A model generated the notes under the pieces. The model made no database searches, was not told where the DNA came from, and was given only the letters and a program-made list of their open reading frames with translations. The position numbers and the translations under genes are program-made. 64,000 nucleotides of DNA from Phallus indusiatus (Eukaryota; Basidiomycota; Agaricomycetes; Phallales; Phallaceae). The stretch is taken from positions 62,001 through 126,000 of the forward strand of contig JAQFWX010000099.1 in assembly GCA_027605045.1 (NCBI GenBank). Direction: 5' to 3'. The stretch's first letter is position 1, and each line of letters starts with the position of its first letter. Of this stretch, positions 49,893 to 62,879 are shown piece after piece.

Positions 49893-51470
49893 TGGACAAT
49901 CCATCCCAAGTTCCAGCTTGTGATCAAGTACAGAAGCGAAACAAAACGAGTCACAAAGGGGAACGAGAAAAGTGACCATTGTAATAATCACCCGGTCATC
50001 TGGAACGAGTCTCTCTCATATGTCAGAAATCATATTTTTGACGACATCTGATGTCACAATTTAATGCACTGACAAGACTCAAACTTTTACCGTCGTCCAG
50101 ATCCATCGAGTTTTTCGTAACAGCAGAAATGGCTTTTGCGAACGTCGCGACACTGACCTGCTAGATGAAAACTAGTTCGATTAGGCATATTACCGAAAGG
50201 ATATGGTTATCATAGCACTTACACGAATTGCAGAAATCAAAAATTCTGGGAAACTTCAATTGTCATTTTTTCAAAACCATTCGACGTCATTACGGAAGTA
50301 ATAGAAGAAACGTTAGTAGCGTCAGCAAATCTACCGGAATTTGGAAGCTCCAGCTGAGACCACTGACTTTACCATCTCCGCAGTGAAAGTCTATAACGAT
50401 AACGAGGATACCTGGTCATCGTTCATCGACAAAGTTCGAGTTTTCATGGGAGTAATGGATACTATTTCCGAAGTAATTTTATTGGAAACGCATCTTTATC
50501 TTTCTCTAATATTGATAATAGATAAGCCCATACGTTTGGATAGCGTGGGGTAGTATCCTGTCTGTGATTCCGAAAGTAAAGCGCACTCTTTTCCTCCTTG
50601 GCGTGGCGACTTACATATTTTGGTTTTGTAATGCTGTTATCGCGCAGAAGATCCGTATGATCAAGTCAAACAGTTGTATGTAAAAAAACTGAAGGATGTT
50701 TGACTACATGTAATACGAGTGCGAGACGACTATTAAAAAATGTGTCCAGGGGAAACAGCGGGAGTGTGAATTTCGAAGTATGAAACTTATGACGGATTCG
50801 GTCAATCTCGAAACAAGCGTTGTAACACTTCGTGTGTTTGAGAAAGTCAATGGGCTGAGTAGGTTCACTATCTCTTTTTTTCTCATATGATTGGTATGAT
50901 ATCCATTTTTCGCTAGATAACTTATTTAATGCTGCTTGGGAAAATGCCCTATGGCCCTGACGCTAGATTTATTCCTGGAAAACGATGTTTACCAGAAACT
51001 CGTCAGAACTTGATCAATAAAATACTAGAATGATTCAACAGCGATACATCGCCTCAAATTCTCATACTGAGTAGAAAAGCGAGAGTAAGGAAATCCGCAG
51101 TGGCACATAAATATTGCTGGAAGATTTCAAAAACAAGACCGGCTCGGTCGGGTCTATGTTCTGTTTCAATAGATGTTACAAAGACCGACGCAACTGTCTT
51201 TTCAGTACTTTATCTCGCGACTTGGCTGACAGTGACACCTTCTGACAAAAAGAATTAGTGAATACTATTAACACGTCGGCGGTTCGAAAGAAAAAGGATG
51301 TCGAAACGCAGTTTGAAGAACTTATCGCCAAGCTTTCAAGGAACCTGACAACGTAACGACAATCAGATTTGTAGTTACCCACATTAGATGAAAGTGGAGT
51401 TAAACGCGGTAATGGAAAAGAAATTTTGGGACTAATACTCCTTGACCGATGTTCGGAGCTCCGAAGAGAA
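49893..51470 (+). pseudogene. Decayed NLR paralogue (C2-like, helical and early NACHT parts), inverted relative to the intact copy
   Basis: Broken copy of the neighbouring NLR, recognised by matching pieces in order. The C2-like part, HPKFQLVIKYRSETKR and HCNNHPVIWNESLSY, mirrors PKYKIVIKCDIKDDK and NNRVLWNEPFVLY in the intact gene. The helical part, NLEAPAETTDFTISAVKVYN, then DNEDTWSSFIDKVRVFMGVM, mirrors SVAQVYNDNEKTWTSFLETF. Then WGSILSVIPK, MTDSVNLETSVVTLRV, RFIPGKRCLPETRQNLINKI and GSMFCFNRCYKDRRNCLFST follow, with VRKKKDVETQFEELIAKL and LDESGVKR near 51.4 kb. Stops and frame changes interrupt the NACHT part (for example TGA near 51.24 kb), and the P-loop region is scrambled. Similarity fades near 51.45 kb, and no WD40 part remains. 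It points toward the stop codon of the intact gene, so the two are tail-to-tail. Confidence 0.88.
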
Positions 51471-51639
51471 CAGGACCGGTTGAGGCTCAATTCCAAAGTT
51501 CCAACGTTCTATGTAAAAAGACGGAAACATCGATGCGAAGGAAACAAGTGTTTTGTGTATAAATAAATGCTGGAAATACAAACTATATTCAATTTTTTAT
51601 ACAAAATACATGTATTTGTTAAGAATTCGACCTTGGGCT

Positions 51640-54600
51640 TTAGTTATTTCCGGATTTACATTTTGTCCAGTCAGAACCATGTACGAAATTTGTGAAATTT
51701 AGTTTTGTAGCGTTTCGATATGGCGTATGCGTTGTCCATGAAAACCAAAACCCTGGTCTCAATTTTTCTGGAACCCAAAACAAACGTTCGCCCTGCAAAC
51801 CCAACACCCAGCCGGTAAATTCTCGAGACTTCACTTCAGGCGAAGTGGGAAGTGAAGCTTTCCCCCCTGTCATTGATCCATAATCCAGTGTCTCCGTCTT
51901 GGACGATATCGATGTTCTGAGGTCTCTTTTAATGAATCACATTGAATCCAAATGATGTAAAACTCACCCCTCGATGTCAGAATCATCGTCGGTGAGTTGA
52001 CGAGCGTAGTACACAGAAGACATTATCTGATACTTATCCAGGTCCCAGATATAACATCTCCGACACTTTTCAGGAATAACTATCAAGCGTCTTTTGCTCA
52101 GATCTAAGATTGCTGTCTGTGGAACGTATGGGAATTGAATTGTTTTTGTGATCATGTTTTCGAATTGTATGTCCCAGATATCTAAGGAAATGGGGCCCTG
52201 CCGACGATCACCGACGACGAATGCTGTTATAATATATTTTGAGTCATTGGAGAGCCAAACGTTCCAAGCCGGTGGATTAAACGATGGGCCAGCGAGCAAT
52301 GTTTCGGTGTCCACATCGAAGAGATTTATTTTGTGATAATCAGTCCATGCCATATACTTCCCATTGAGCGATTTTTGCCTTGTGGGATCATGAGGTGAGA
52401 ATGGAAATGATTTCACGTTCGTTCCCGCCGGATTCAATATATCCACACCTTTCTTTGACATGCATATAACATGTTTCTTGTTGACGGAAACGGAAATTGG
52501 GGAAAACTGGTAATCGAAAGTAAATGATCTCCCTATGCTATCATCTGAATCGCAATCCCAAATTTCCACTTTATCGTCATATTTGACAGCAAACCGGGTA
52601 CCTCGCACGGGGAGAAGGGATTCCAGTTCATACAGCAGGTTGATTGGACCATGAGTCATTTTGGTACAAATATCCCATATATTAATGGTTTTTCCAGATC
52701 CAGAAATAAGATAGTTGTCCAAACACAGAAGTGCGGTGATCGAACGGACTGATCCATCTACAATGATTTCGCCCCCCCTGTCGTCCCAGAGACGCAGTCC
52801 GCGATGACCGAGGTATGCCACATGAACGTTTTCCTCGTCAGGAGCAACACTAACGAGTCCGTTGTCTTCAAGTCCTACTTCAAAGATAATCGAGTTCGTT
52901 GTTGAAACGTCCGAGATCTGGAGGCGATGTTTATGTTCAACCGACTGATAATGAAGAATGAGATATGAACCCCGTAGCCAAATTTCGTACACTCTCTCAA
53001 GGTCATTGCTACGCGGATCAGTGTGTTCAGCCCATTGTTGAATGTGGACTGTATGATCGTCTGTGTACAATGCAATTGATTTGGAGTCATATGAGAACCC
53101 TAAATAGGCAACCGGTTCGTCCACATAGGATCGACTGATTAATTCTCCCGTAGATACACTCCATATCGAGCATGTTTTATCGAAGGTAACAAGGAGATAT
53201 TGATTATCGGGGGAAAGGTGAAGGCTTTTAAGGTCGATGATTTCCTCCCCGTGTAGAATTTCGGTGAGTTTAGTGATTGTCTGTAAATCCCAGATCTCTA
53301 TTGTGGCCTCGTCTTGTTCAAATGCGGTGTAGCTGTCAGTGAGTGTCAGTGTCCACCCAGGACTGCCGGGTATGACACAGTGCTGCGTTTGATTTCTAGT
53401 ATCCCATATGTACACCTTCTCCCAGTCACAAAGGGCAACCCAGTTTCCATTGGGAGAAATCGCGGTGTAAATGTACTCCTCTCTGAAGCGTTTGACAATT
53501 TGACGACTTTTTCGATCAATAACGAGTACCTCCTTTTTCATCACCCATCGGATTATAAAGCGCCCGTCCGAAGATATGGTGTAACGATAATACTTATCAT
53601 CACCGATTATCTCCCCGTATCTCTCTATCTTCGTTTCCTTTGTCCCCGTATTCCACACTAGGATATCACCATCGGAAAAACAACAATAAACCAATTCACC
53701 ATCAAGGGAATATACGATATCACAGACCGCCCGAGCCCGTCCAATTTTCAAACAAGCGAGGTGGTCCCCTGTCATATAGTTCCATAGAAGAAGTTCACCT
53801 CTCCTAGATTCAGTTGCGATATATGTGTCGTTCGGAGAAAAAGCAGTACTCTCAGACCAAACTCTCTGCGCGATACCGATTGGGCGTGAAGGACTGACAG
53901 GTTGACCAATATCGAACGTGAACAGTCCAAGATACTTATCAAGATACTTTTTGGACACAAATGAATCACGAGGGGTAAACGGAAGGACCGAGAGATAAAT
54001 GTGTGGCGTGCTCTTCTGAGTCATCGTGTACTCAAAATCATGTGCAAACCTGCATGCATCCATTGCATCCGCAGCCAAGCTGTCATCTGTGTCCTATCAC
54101 CGTCTGATTCAGCCATTGGTATATATGCGACAGGCAAAGAATCACCCACTTGACACCAACGCGCTATTTCTCGCATCGTCTCACAGCCGTAGGAAACTGA
54201 CAGTAAACTGAACGCTTCAAAATAATACAACAGCCCGTCGTCCATCAATCTCCGGATTTCACGAATCAGTTCCTCGCTAACAGGAGAGGATTGGAGATGG
54301 AAGGACCAATAAAGACACGAGTACGACAAATGAGATGGGATGGATTTCTCGACACGTGCTTTGAAATTCGGCACGTCTTTATTGAGCAGGTGTGATGTCT
54401 CAAGCTGACAGATATTGAAACAGAGCATCCGATTCATCACTTTGAGACAACCGAGCGTCATTCGACTCTGGTCTGACGTGTCGATGTAATACTCATTTAT
54501 TTCCTCGGCGATTTTTTTGGAGATGAAAAAATCGAATAAAGAGGTGTGAACAGGTCGAACGGGGGTCGACGGGTCATGGACACCAACAAAAAAAGAACCG

Positions 54601-57588
54601 AAAGGAATGAGTATTGACTTGATATCTTCAATATCGTCAAAAATATTTTGTAGCGCATTTATCGACAGGGGTTCCCACGCAGTTATGATCGCGCTTACAA
54701 TCGTCTTGAAGTCTTCAACAAAATCATCGTCCTTAGCTTCCGACTGGTTTAAGATGATTTGACGATATAGTCCATTCAATGATGAAAACGAGTTTGAGAT
54801 ACAGGCTTTCCAATTCTTCTTTATGAGTTTTGAATATTTGGTGGTGGGATCTATGAAGTGGCAGGCTGTCTGCGCCCATTGGAAAAGACCTTCTGCACGC
54901 TTGGCTAATATGCTGCGCCAATTTCCGTCTATGCTGTCCAGAATTGACGATATTGATTTTAAACGATTGGACACAAAGGCTTCAATATCGCGATGTGTTT
55001 CCTCTCCATCAACCTCGTCCATCCGTTTACGTGGGATATCAAATTCTTGACATTGGTCCTCGATGTCTTGTTCCGGGCGAGTGGTCACAAACATACGATA
55101 ATTCTTCGGAAGTTTCGTCCATTCATTGAAGAGAATTTCTAGGATTTCCCTGCGTTCTTCGCGGTCTCCGCTCTCGTCTAATGCATCCACGACAATAACC
55201 ACGGGTCCATTATCGGTCGCCACGTTTTGCGAAGGCTTGATAATAAGTTCGTTAAACTGTGTTCTGACATCCTCCTTCTTCCGGACATCAGAGTCTTTTT
55301 CAATAACTTTTATTAATTCTTTTCGCCACATGATGTCACCGTCAGCCAGGTTGCGGGATATAGTGCTAAAAAGACGATTTCGCCTGCCAGCATAGCTTCG
55401 ATTGAAACAGAACATGGACCCAAGTCGATTCTGTGCTTTGAACAGTCTAGCGATGGTATGTGCTACTGCGGATTTTCCTTTTCCTGCTTGTCCACTAAGC
55501 ACAAATATTTGCATCGATGAGTCGTTAATGACCCATTCTATTATCTCCTTGATCAGCCCCTGTCGAGTCCCCGGTAAACATTCTTTATTTGGATAATACC
55601 CAGCGCCAGAATCGTAGGGTACTTCCCCGAGCAATGTAAGTTCGTCTTGTGAAAAGGGTCATGAATAGAATAACATAATATAACCTTGATGATCCACGTA
55701 CTTTGTTCAGTGATTTTGTCGGTGATTCTTTCAGATGCTTTAGACACACGAAGTGTCACGATGCCTGTTTCAAGGATGACTGAATCCGTTATCATCTTCA
55801 TGAAATAGTCAAGTTTGTCGTTGAAAGCTTGAACCTTAGCATCAACGCTCCGCCAATTGCCTTGACTATGTTTTTTGCTAAAACTTACGTCAAACTTGAT
55901 TGCACAATTGGATGATTTTGAGAGAGACACAACCTGTACTTTCCATCCCGTACGCTCTGATAAAATATACACATTCAATCGTTTGTCGAACCAACATGGA
56001 AAGTATTGTCGACCAGCGAGCTATAGAGTGGTTCGTGTATTGGTTTGTAGACTGGGCTGTAGTAAGCCCCCGAAACCATTCCGCGACCGTAATGTATTCG
56101 TAAATGTCCTTCAGCTTGTCACATAACTGTTTGACTTTGTCATCGCAGTTTTTTTTCGATAGAATAGTCTTTTAAATTTAATATATATAGTTCTCCATAC
56201 CCGGAAGAAAAAGTGCGATTACCTTCGGAATGACAGACAGAATGGTCCACGCTGTTTGAGCATATATATTTATCTTCAAAAGCTTTTAGGGAAATAAGTG
56301 TGTACTAGCTAACGGACTTACCTCCGAAACATTATCCATCACTTTCATAAAGACCCGAAAAGTCTCGAGAAATGATGTCCAGGTCTTCTCATTATCATTG
56401 TAGACTTGTGCCACAGAATCGATAAAGTTGGCAGTCTGGGCTGGAGCTTCTAAATTCGGCAGGCTTCCCAATTCTGCTGATGCTTGTTCTACCATTGTCG
56501 AAACAACATCAAGTCCAGATATTTTTTCGATGTTGAATATTAATTGACATTCTCCTGAGACGTCTAATTTGCACGAGCCTGCGACAATATTATAAATGCT
56601 AGACTAACGACGATGTTTTCAGTAACATAACTAACCGAAATTGCTTTGCATCTTGAATAAGTCAATGGCCCGGCATTCCCAGGTGCCGGTCGTAATATCC
56701 TTTGGAAATTGTTTATTCCGCACAGTGAAAGTCAAGAAAGTCTCGTCAGTAATGTCACCGGTACTAAATGACGACATGAAATAAAAAATCTGGGAAGATC
56801 ATGATCATAATATCTCACATACAAGACGAAAGGTTCGTTCCACAGTACGCGATTGTTATCGCAATTCCCTTTCCTATCTATACTTTCTGGAGCCTTATCG
56901 TCTTTGATGTCGCACTTGATCACTATTTTGTATTTCGGGTTGTTTTTTGGCGGAGTATGAAGCAAGCAAACATCTTTATTCATAGGATTCCCGATTCCCG
57001 AGTGAGATAAACTGAGTCTCTGAATGAGAAATTCTGAACTAACCAGATATTTTTATACCGTCGATTGAAACACCAGCAGTGTTTGGGAGAAGATTGCTGT
57101 TTTGACTAGCTAAGGTACAATTCTAGGTGAATTGCTTGAGTACAGCATTTATGACAAACAGTGAGACAACGGACAGGATCGTCGTTTAAAGGCTGCGAGC
57201 TCAAGTGCTCAGGCTGCAAGACTAGTTCATTCGTCTCTTTGTGAATCGCGTCATCTTCCCTCATATTGACATTATCCTGGTATCAAATTATTTTAACAAT
57301 GTAATAAATATATCGGATGGAAAAACTCACAGGTTTTGCTGAAACGTTCCGACTCGGGTCCCAAGTTGCAAATGTACTATGGTCAATTCCATGATCACCT
57401 GCATCTAAACGACGACGCTTGTGACCATAGTCATGGTTTTCGGCCACATTATCACGCGGATGATACAACTCATCATCTTGTTGAGATAACTCGCAGTCCT
57501 CCTGATTTGTTGTCAGGCCCTCGGATGTGGCAGGTTCGTGTGGATGACCAGGCCTGGCAGATAGCCACCATGGATTAAGTTGGTCCAT
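51640..57588 (-). CDS. NLR-like STAND protein: C2-like, helical, NACHT and WD40 domains
   Basis: Large intracellular receptor-like ATPase of the kind that in fungi can mediate non-self recognition and cell death; the role is inferred from architecture. The ATG at 57588 starts a polar lead with a basic patch (HKRRRLDAG). Further exons carry a C2-like domain (PKYKIVIKCDIKDDK, NNRVLWNEPFVLY, TFLTFTVRNKQFPKDITTG) and a helical region (SVAQVYNDNEKTWTSFLETF, KMITDSVILETGIVTLRV). The NACHT follows: LLGEVPYDSGAGYYPNKECL, Walker A GQAGKGKSAVAHTIA at about 55.47-55.49 kb, Walker B VVIVVDALDES at about 55.17-55.20 kb, sensor-like MFVTTRPE. A 59-nt intron (54087-54145) joins it to an exon of about 700 codons with roughly 12 WD-type blades (LLLWNYMTGD, VYIWDTRNQ, IEIWDLQT, INIWDICTK, LDIWDIQFE, CYIWDLDKYQ). 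A last exon (51916-51640) gives WVLGLQGERLFWVPEKLRPG, the usual tail of such proteins. I saw no disabling change. Confidence 0.88.
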
Positions 57589-60500
57589 TCGGTCTAACAA
57601 GATCAGGGTTCATAGTGAAATATAACGCCGTAGGATATTACTTACAGTGTTAATTCGTGCGGGGTTCACGTATGGGGAGAAATAAAGGGGGTTTGAACCT
57701 TATGCCCCTACTGATGCTTCTTGCCTCGTTGATTCGTTATCTAATATCTCAGAGCCAATAGAGGATTTTTATACGTTGGTGCCAGTGGCGGTGAAGGGAA
57801 AAAGGTTCCGGTCGCCAAACCTGTGTAGTAATTCGGCAAACCACTAATCATGGACGGCGAGTCTCCAAAAAGTTGCTTGAAACTTGAATGAAAACTATGA
57901 CATTTGTAAGCAGACCGGACAAGGAGATGTTGAAGTGAATATTATAGGGTGTCAGTGGAAGAGGTGAGGATAGAGTCGCCAATGTAAGCATTATTATAGA
58001 TTCTGAGCTGCCATCTCAACGTGGGCGCTGACAGGACTGCCCTTCAGACTTTCAAGGATCATCTCACCGTAATGCGTGATCTGCTAAGAGATGGATCTTC
58101 GGCTGTGTGACACGCTGTACTGAAGTCGCATGGAGAATCGCAAATTATTTTTTAAAGGTGTCGAAGGTATGTCGGATGTTGGCCGCATGCGCTTCGTTTA
58201 GCTTTCTGAAGAACATTGACTAGTTTATAGTTAGTTCCAGCAGCGCCCATCCCGCTTTTCGCGACAAAGGACCCTCGTCTTCTCGGAGACAGAATTATAA
58301 AACACCTCACGTCGTTTATGCCATGTTCTTCCAGATCTAGACTCTAATGCCAGCTAAACCAGACAATGGCTGACATTTCCCTCGATTAGCCGAGGAGCCG
58401 AAAGCTGACATAGTTTTGCACTGGCCTGCATTAGCCTCGAAGAGCTAGACTAGGAGAATATGGCGATGATGTAAAAATCGAGCCGTTGCGAATTTTACGG
58501 GTCTTCAACTGTGTGCCATGGTAAACCGACACCACACGCGACCGAGAATAAGAATATTCAAATAAAAGGCGTATTTAATGGACAAAAAGAAAAAGAAATG
58601 GGTAACGCACAGGTAAACCTATATCCCTCGAGTCGTCATATATTATAACCCAGCTTAGTATAGCTTGTACTTTCTCAGCGGTCCCATACCAGATGACCTA
58701 TGCGAGGCTGTTTAACGTGTAACATTGACGTTGTCGCTTAGAGCAATCTGTGAAGGTATGACTTCTTAAGGATATTTTTATATTATTACGCGAGAGGACA
58801 CGTCTCCCAATAGTTTTCAGACGGAATCACAAAGAAAGCGCAATTATTTGTTTTGCTTTGAGACCAGCATAAACTCAAGGTTTTGCAAACCAGGTTTTGT
58901 CCTTTTCCATCTGCCAGAATTCAGATTCATGAAAAACATATGGCGGGAAATAATCCCTAATTAAGAGTTCTTTCAGGTGGAGTTGGGTGAATAGAGAGAC
59001 GAGGCTTGGAATTGTTTGAACGGATTACATTATCAGTCCGGCTCCGTCTAAATTCCACACCGTCCTCAGCTGCTCAGCAAGCTGATATTTCAACGAACGA
59101 AGAAGTAAGCGAAACGCTCGGAGAAAGATACCACATTTTTTCTCTTCGATTCTGCACAGTATCGACGTCATTCTTGTGGATCGCTGTTGTGTATACAATA
59201 TACGGCCGGTCAGTGTGTACATTCGTCACGGTCTTCAAGCGGTTGAGCTGAAAGTGCTCTAATTGTAGTGAATGACGGGAACCCTATAGCTATTTTCCTC
59301 TCTGCAGTTCTTTTTCTTCGCTCAACAAATGCGTTTATGCAGTTTCGTTTACCCTCTATGTCTAACCCGGATTGAAACGTGCCATATGACGATACAGGGT
59401 CAGATGCCCTACGAGCGTGAATTCACCGGAACATGAGGTTCGTCTAAAACAAAGTGGGTGTAATGGCTCTTTACTTTTTCGTTGAAATTGAGACCATGGA
59501 TTTGATAGGGTCATTTGAACACTCATAAAGAAATCGATCGGACATTTCAAATTGGCATGTATGAGACTTTGGATCCTAATCAGAGCTGTCAAACAGGACG
59601 TCGCAGAGCAAAGGAAAGGGCTAGTCGACATCGTTCCACTTCACTGCAAAACTTTTAATTGAGGGATTGGGAATGATGGACGTGAATTTGGGACATTTCG
59701 GATGATGCGGGGATAGCGAGGGCAATGATGAACCGTTGTTTGGGATATGAGGTTACCTTTCTTCTTTTTCATCTTTCGAGCTGCATCTCAATCACCTTCT
59801 CATAGACGGAACCTTACAGTCTTTGGTCTCATTTTGCAATAGACTTCGTCCATTGGATTGGTTAATAGTCCCCGGGTATACCCACCGTAAGCGCTTTATG
59901 CTGAGACAGAAACGGAATGATTTACATAACTGACCTACTTTTCTCTTCAGAATACAACCAGACGCTGAATCTTGTAGAAGGTTATTGGTCAGAGCTTAAG
60001 ACATTAATGCTCTTCGAAGAAAAACGCGTTCTCAGACTACGAGATTGACCATCTAATGTTGGAAGTTCGAAACCAGTTTGTAGAGATTGTTCCACGGATA
60101 CGTGACCATTTCTTCCTCATGGACGGGTTAGATTACGAACGAATATTGAATCTGCAGGTCCTTTCAAATGACATTCGGGTACATATCTTTCATTCTACAT
60201 GTCGTTTGGTGAACATCGATGGATTTGCTAAACCACACTCTCATTTTGCTTACGCCGTTTATACACTGATCACCACCACCAAGTTTTCGTATCGGGGCTT
60301 AGGCGACCGTGTAATAGACACCAATATGCACCATTATCTGGTCTAATCCGGTGATTCAATTTGAACGGTTCTTTCGGTTTGGGCGCTAGGTTTGAGTCCT
60401 TTCTTTCTCCACTTGTTTTTCCCATCCATCTGATGGTACATACTCAAGCATCGTGCGTGGTTTCGTTGGCTCATTTGCTCAGAGTCCCTTACTTTGTCTT

Positions 60501-62879
60501 ACAGGTGCTACCAGTAAACTATGCTGCCCAATTGTAACCTCAAAAGGAGATAACTGATGCAATACGGCAGGTAACACCAAACGAGCACCTAAGTTAAACG
60601 TGGGCAGACGCGAACCAGACTTTTGCTGAACGGACACAAGGTCGTGTAAACAAAACCTATTGAATGCTCCTTTGTCCACCCTCCGAAAAGGGACAAGGTC
60701 ATTCCCCTCGCGACGGCATGTAGAACGGCTGTTATGAATGGGTTGAAGACGATGTGTCTTTCCCAAGGGATGATCTCGAGGTAAATTGTGTCCATATACA
60801 CGAGGGCGTCGATTCACATTTCGCTAGGCAAATAAAAAGTCAAATGTAGCCTCGAAAAGGATAACCTGCGTGCGTTAATAGAAAAGGTGGCGCAACGCGG
60901 TAGATCGCATCAAACATTGATCAGGCGGTGTACGATTTGACCACGGGAGATGGAAGCTAGACGTTGACTGAAGGAGGATAAGTATCAGAGAATGTTCGGT
61001 TACTACTGTATACCCATTTCTTCGTCTCACTGTTTAAATGTTTAACACGCATAACACATGACGCGACACGGTTATGACAAGACGCACTGAGGCTTTCTTG
61101 GAACCGCAAGTAGACGAACCAGCCGTTCCGAAACAGCTCATTTTCTGCTGCTCAAATGCTAACAACCTTGCTTGTATTCTTCGTCCATCGTTTTCCCCGT
61201 ACCAACATCACACGCGCAACACCCTGTATTCCCGGTGTACCACTGCTTTCGAGCAAATATACTGAATTGAGCGGTGACTTAACCTTTATTCCGCTCAAAT
61301 TTCCTCTTCAGATCGGGACTATTGTGCGCTGGCTCTGGCGACAAGAGATTGATGGGGAACAGTAACGATCACTAAGCCGGTCAGCACATTCGATGGGCTC
61401 AGCCTAGTTCAAAAAGCGTGCTACAGCCTTTGCAACAGTTGCGTCTCCAGTACCTTAGTCACCAGATCCACGTTATCGAGAGTATGGCAAACACGGGCGA
61501 ATGACCAGTTTCCCTTTCATAATGACACGATCACCGAACGCGGCGTGCGACGCCGTTAACTGGGGCCATTCTCTCAAGCGCTAACGGAGTCAGCTTTCAG
61601 GACCAAATTCTGAAGATAATAGAACGTTTTGATTGGTTACGGAGTAGTTTTTTCAACAACTTGACAATGATAATAATTTACACCCTCAAATCCCAACCTT
61701 TCCCCAACCCTTCGGACGATCAGGTTGTGGACGCTTATGCATATACCCTGACGTTCACAAAAGGGCTCAAGCGACGGCGTTCTCATATGGGGATTCGAGT
61801 AGTTCGCAGCTAAAAACACAGGGGAGAGTACTTTTTTTCACCCTATTCTATTCATACAGATGCTCCAGAGCTTCTTTAGATCTGAGGCAACGAATGTGGG
61901 AGGTAGCTTCCCATAGTGTATACTACATTGATGATTTCGCCTCGTTAATGTCTCGTCAAACTGCCTTTCTATCATGGTTATGAGTCCCGCCCCAAACTAG
62001 ACAGAAGATGCGCGAGAGTCCGGGAGCAAGCAATATATCTACGTGTCAGACGTATTTACATATCACGTACGTACATACATTTACACGAAAACGGCTCTAC
62101 AAGGAAGGCAAATACGACGTCAAACTGTACCCGCCAATAAGTACATCGGCAACCTAAATTGTGAATTGAGAGCTGAAGAGTTTTGTGGCAATGATGCTGA
62201 TGCGGAATCCTAAGATGAGCCTACCCGAAAACACGGTTGCACCTTCGTTAAACGAGTGCATTAGCCTTAATGGCCGACTCTGAGGCTCTGATGTGAAGAA
62301 ATAGAATAGATTCAGTATTACTTATGGAGCAGAAACGGACAACTTTACCTTGCCCCCGTGCCTCTTATACCCCTTCAGAAACGTAAACGTAGGCTTGATC
62401 AAAACATGAACAAAAAGATAGAATCAGTAAAAACGACTCAAACCAAATCACATATGGGCGAAAATCACACACCCACATAACCATTCCATTGTATTCTCTC
62501 GGAACGTCATTATAAACGTCGCATCATACGAAATTGACGTTTGTTGGGTTAATTCGAGAGCTTTCTTCAAAGGTTAGAACTATTAAACGACAAGGTCTAC
62601 ACCTGGATAAAGTCAAAAGCCAGCTGCAGGTGTGTGGGCCTAAAAGCCGTCTCGGGAAAGCTTCAAGAAATCGGAGCTGACCAATGTAACATAGGAATCA
62701 ATTATCTATATAGTGCATCAGTCCGTTAAACGAAGCTTCTATGTAAGCATAGAAATAAAACTACCCACAGATGAATCTGGTTTTCAAACCGAGATAGGAC
62801 TCGCTGTAATTGAGCTTGTGAGAAAAGACGTTGGAAAGGTCTGGTGGGTGTTAACAGTAACGATCCTACCTGCCCCATC
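57589..62879. other. Five-kilobase stretch without a supportable gene
   Basis: It begins with the presumed promoter of the NLR. The longest frames are 112 codons (60479-60817, minus), 96 codons (60056-60346, plus) and 89 codons (59362-59631, minus). None has recognisable motifs, and neighbouring frames do not link through convincing splice sites. The minus-strand frame at 60589-60801 has one helix-like stretch (FNPFITAVLHAVARGMTLSL) faintly like a fungal P450 helix, but no heme-binding signature is nearby. Confidence 0.45.

Noticed and set aside
51640..51916. Separate small gene downstream of the WD40 exon
   Set aside because: It joins in frame to the WD40 exon through a GTGAGT...CTCAG intron, and its WVLGLQGERLFWVPEK block is the usual end of such WD40 proteins.
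54021..54145. Apparent frameshift between NACHT and WD40 frames, suggesting two genes or a broken NLR
   Set aside because: A 59-nt GT-AG intron (54087-54145) restores one continuous frame, reading ...WCQV then DDSLAADAMDACRFAHDF, so a single intact gene is the simpler reading.
60589..60801. Possible cytochrome P450 fragment
   Set aside because: Only one helix-like stretch resembles a P450. No ExxR or heme-Cys signature follows in any frame nearby.
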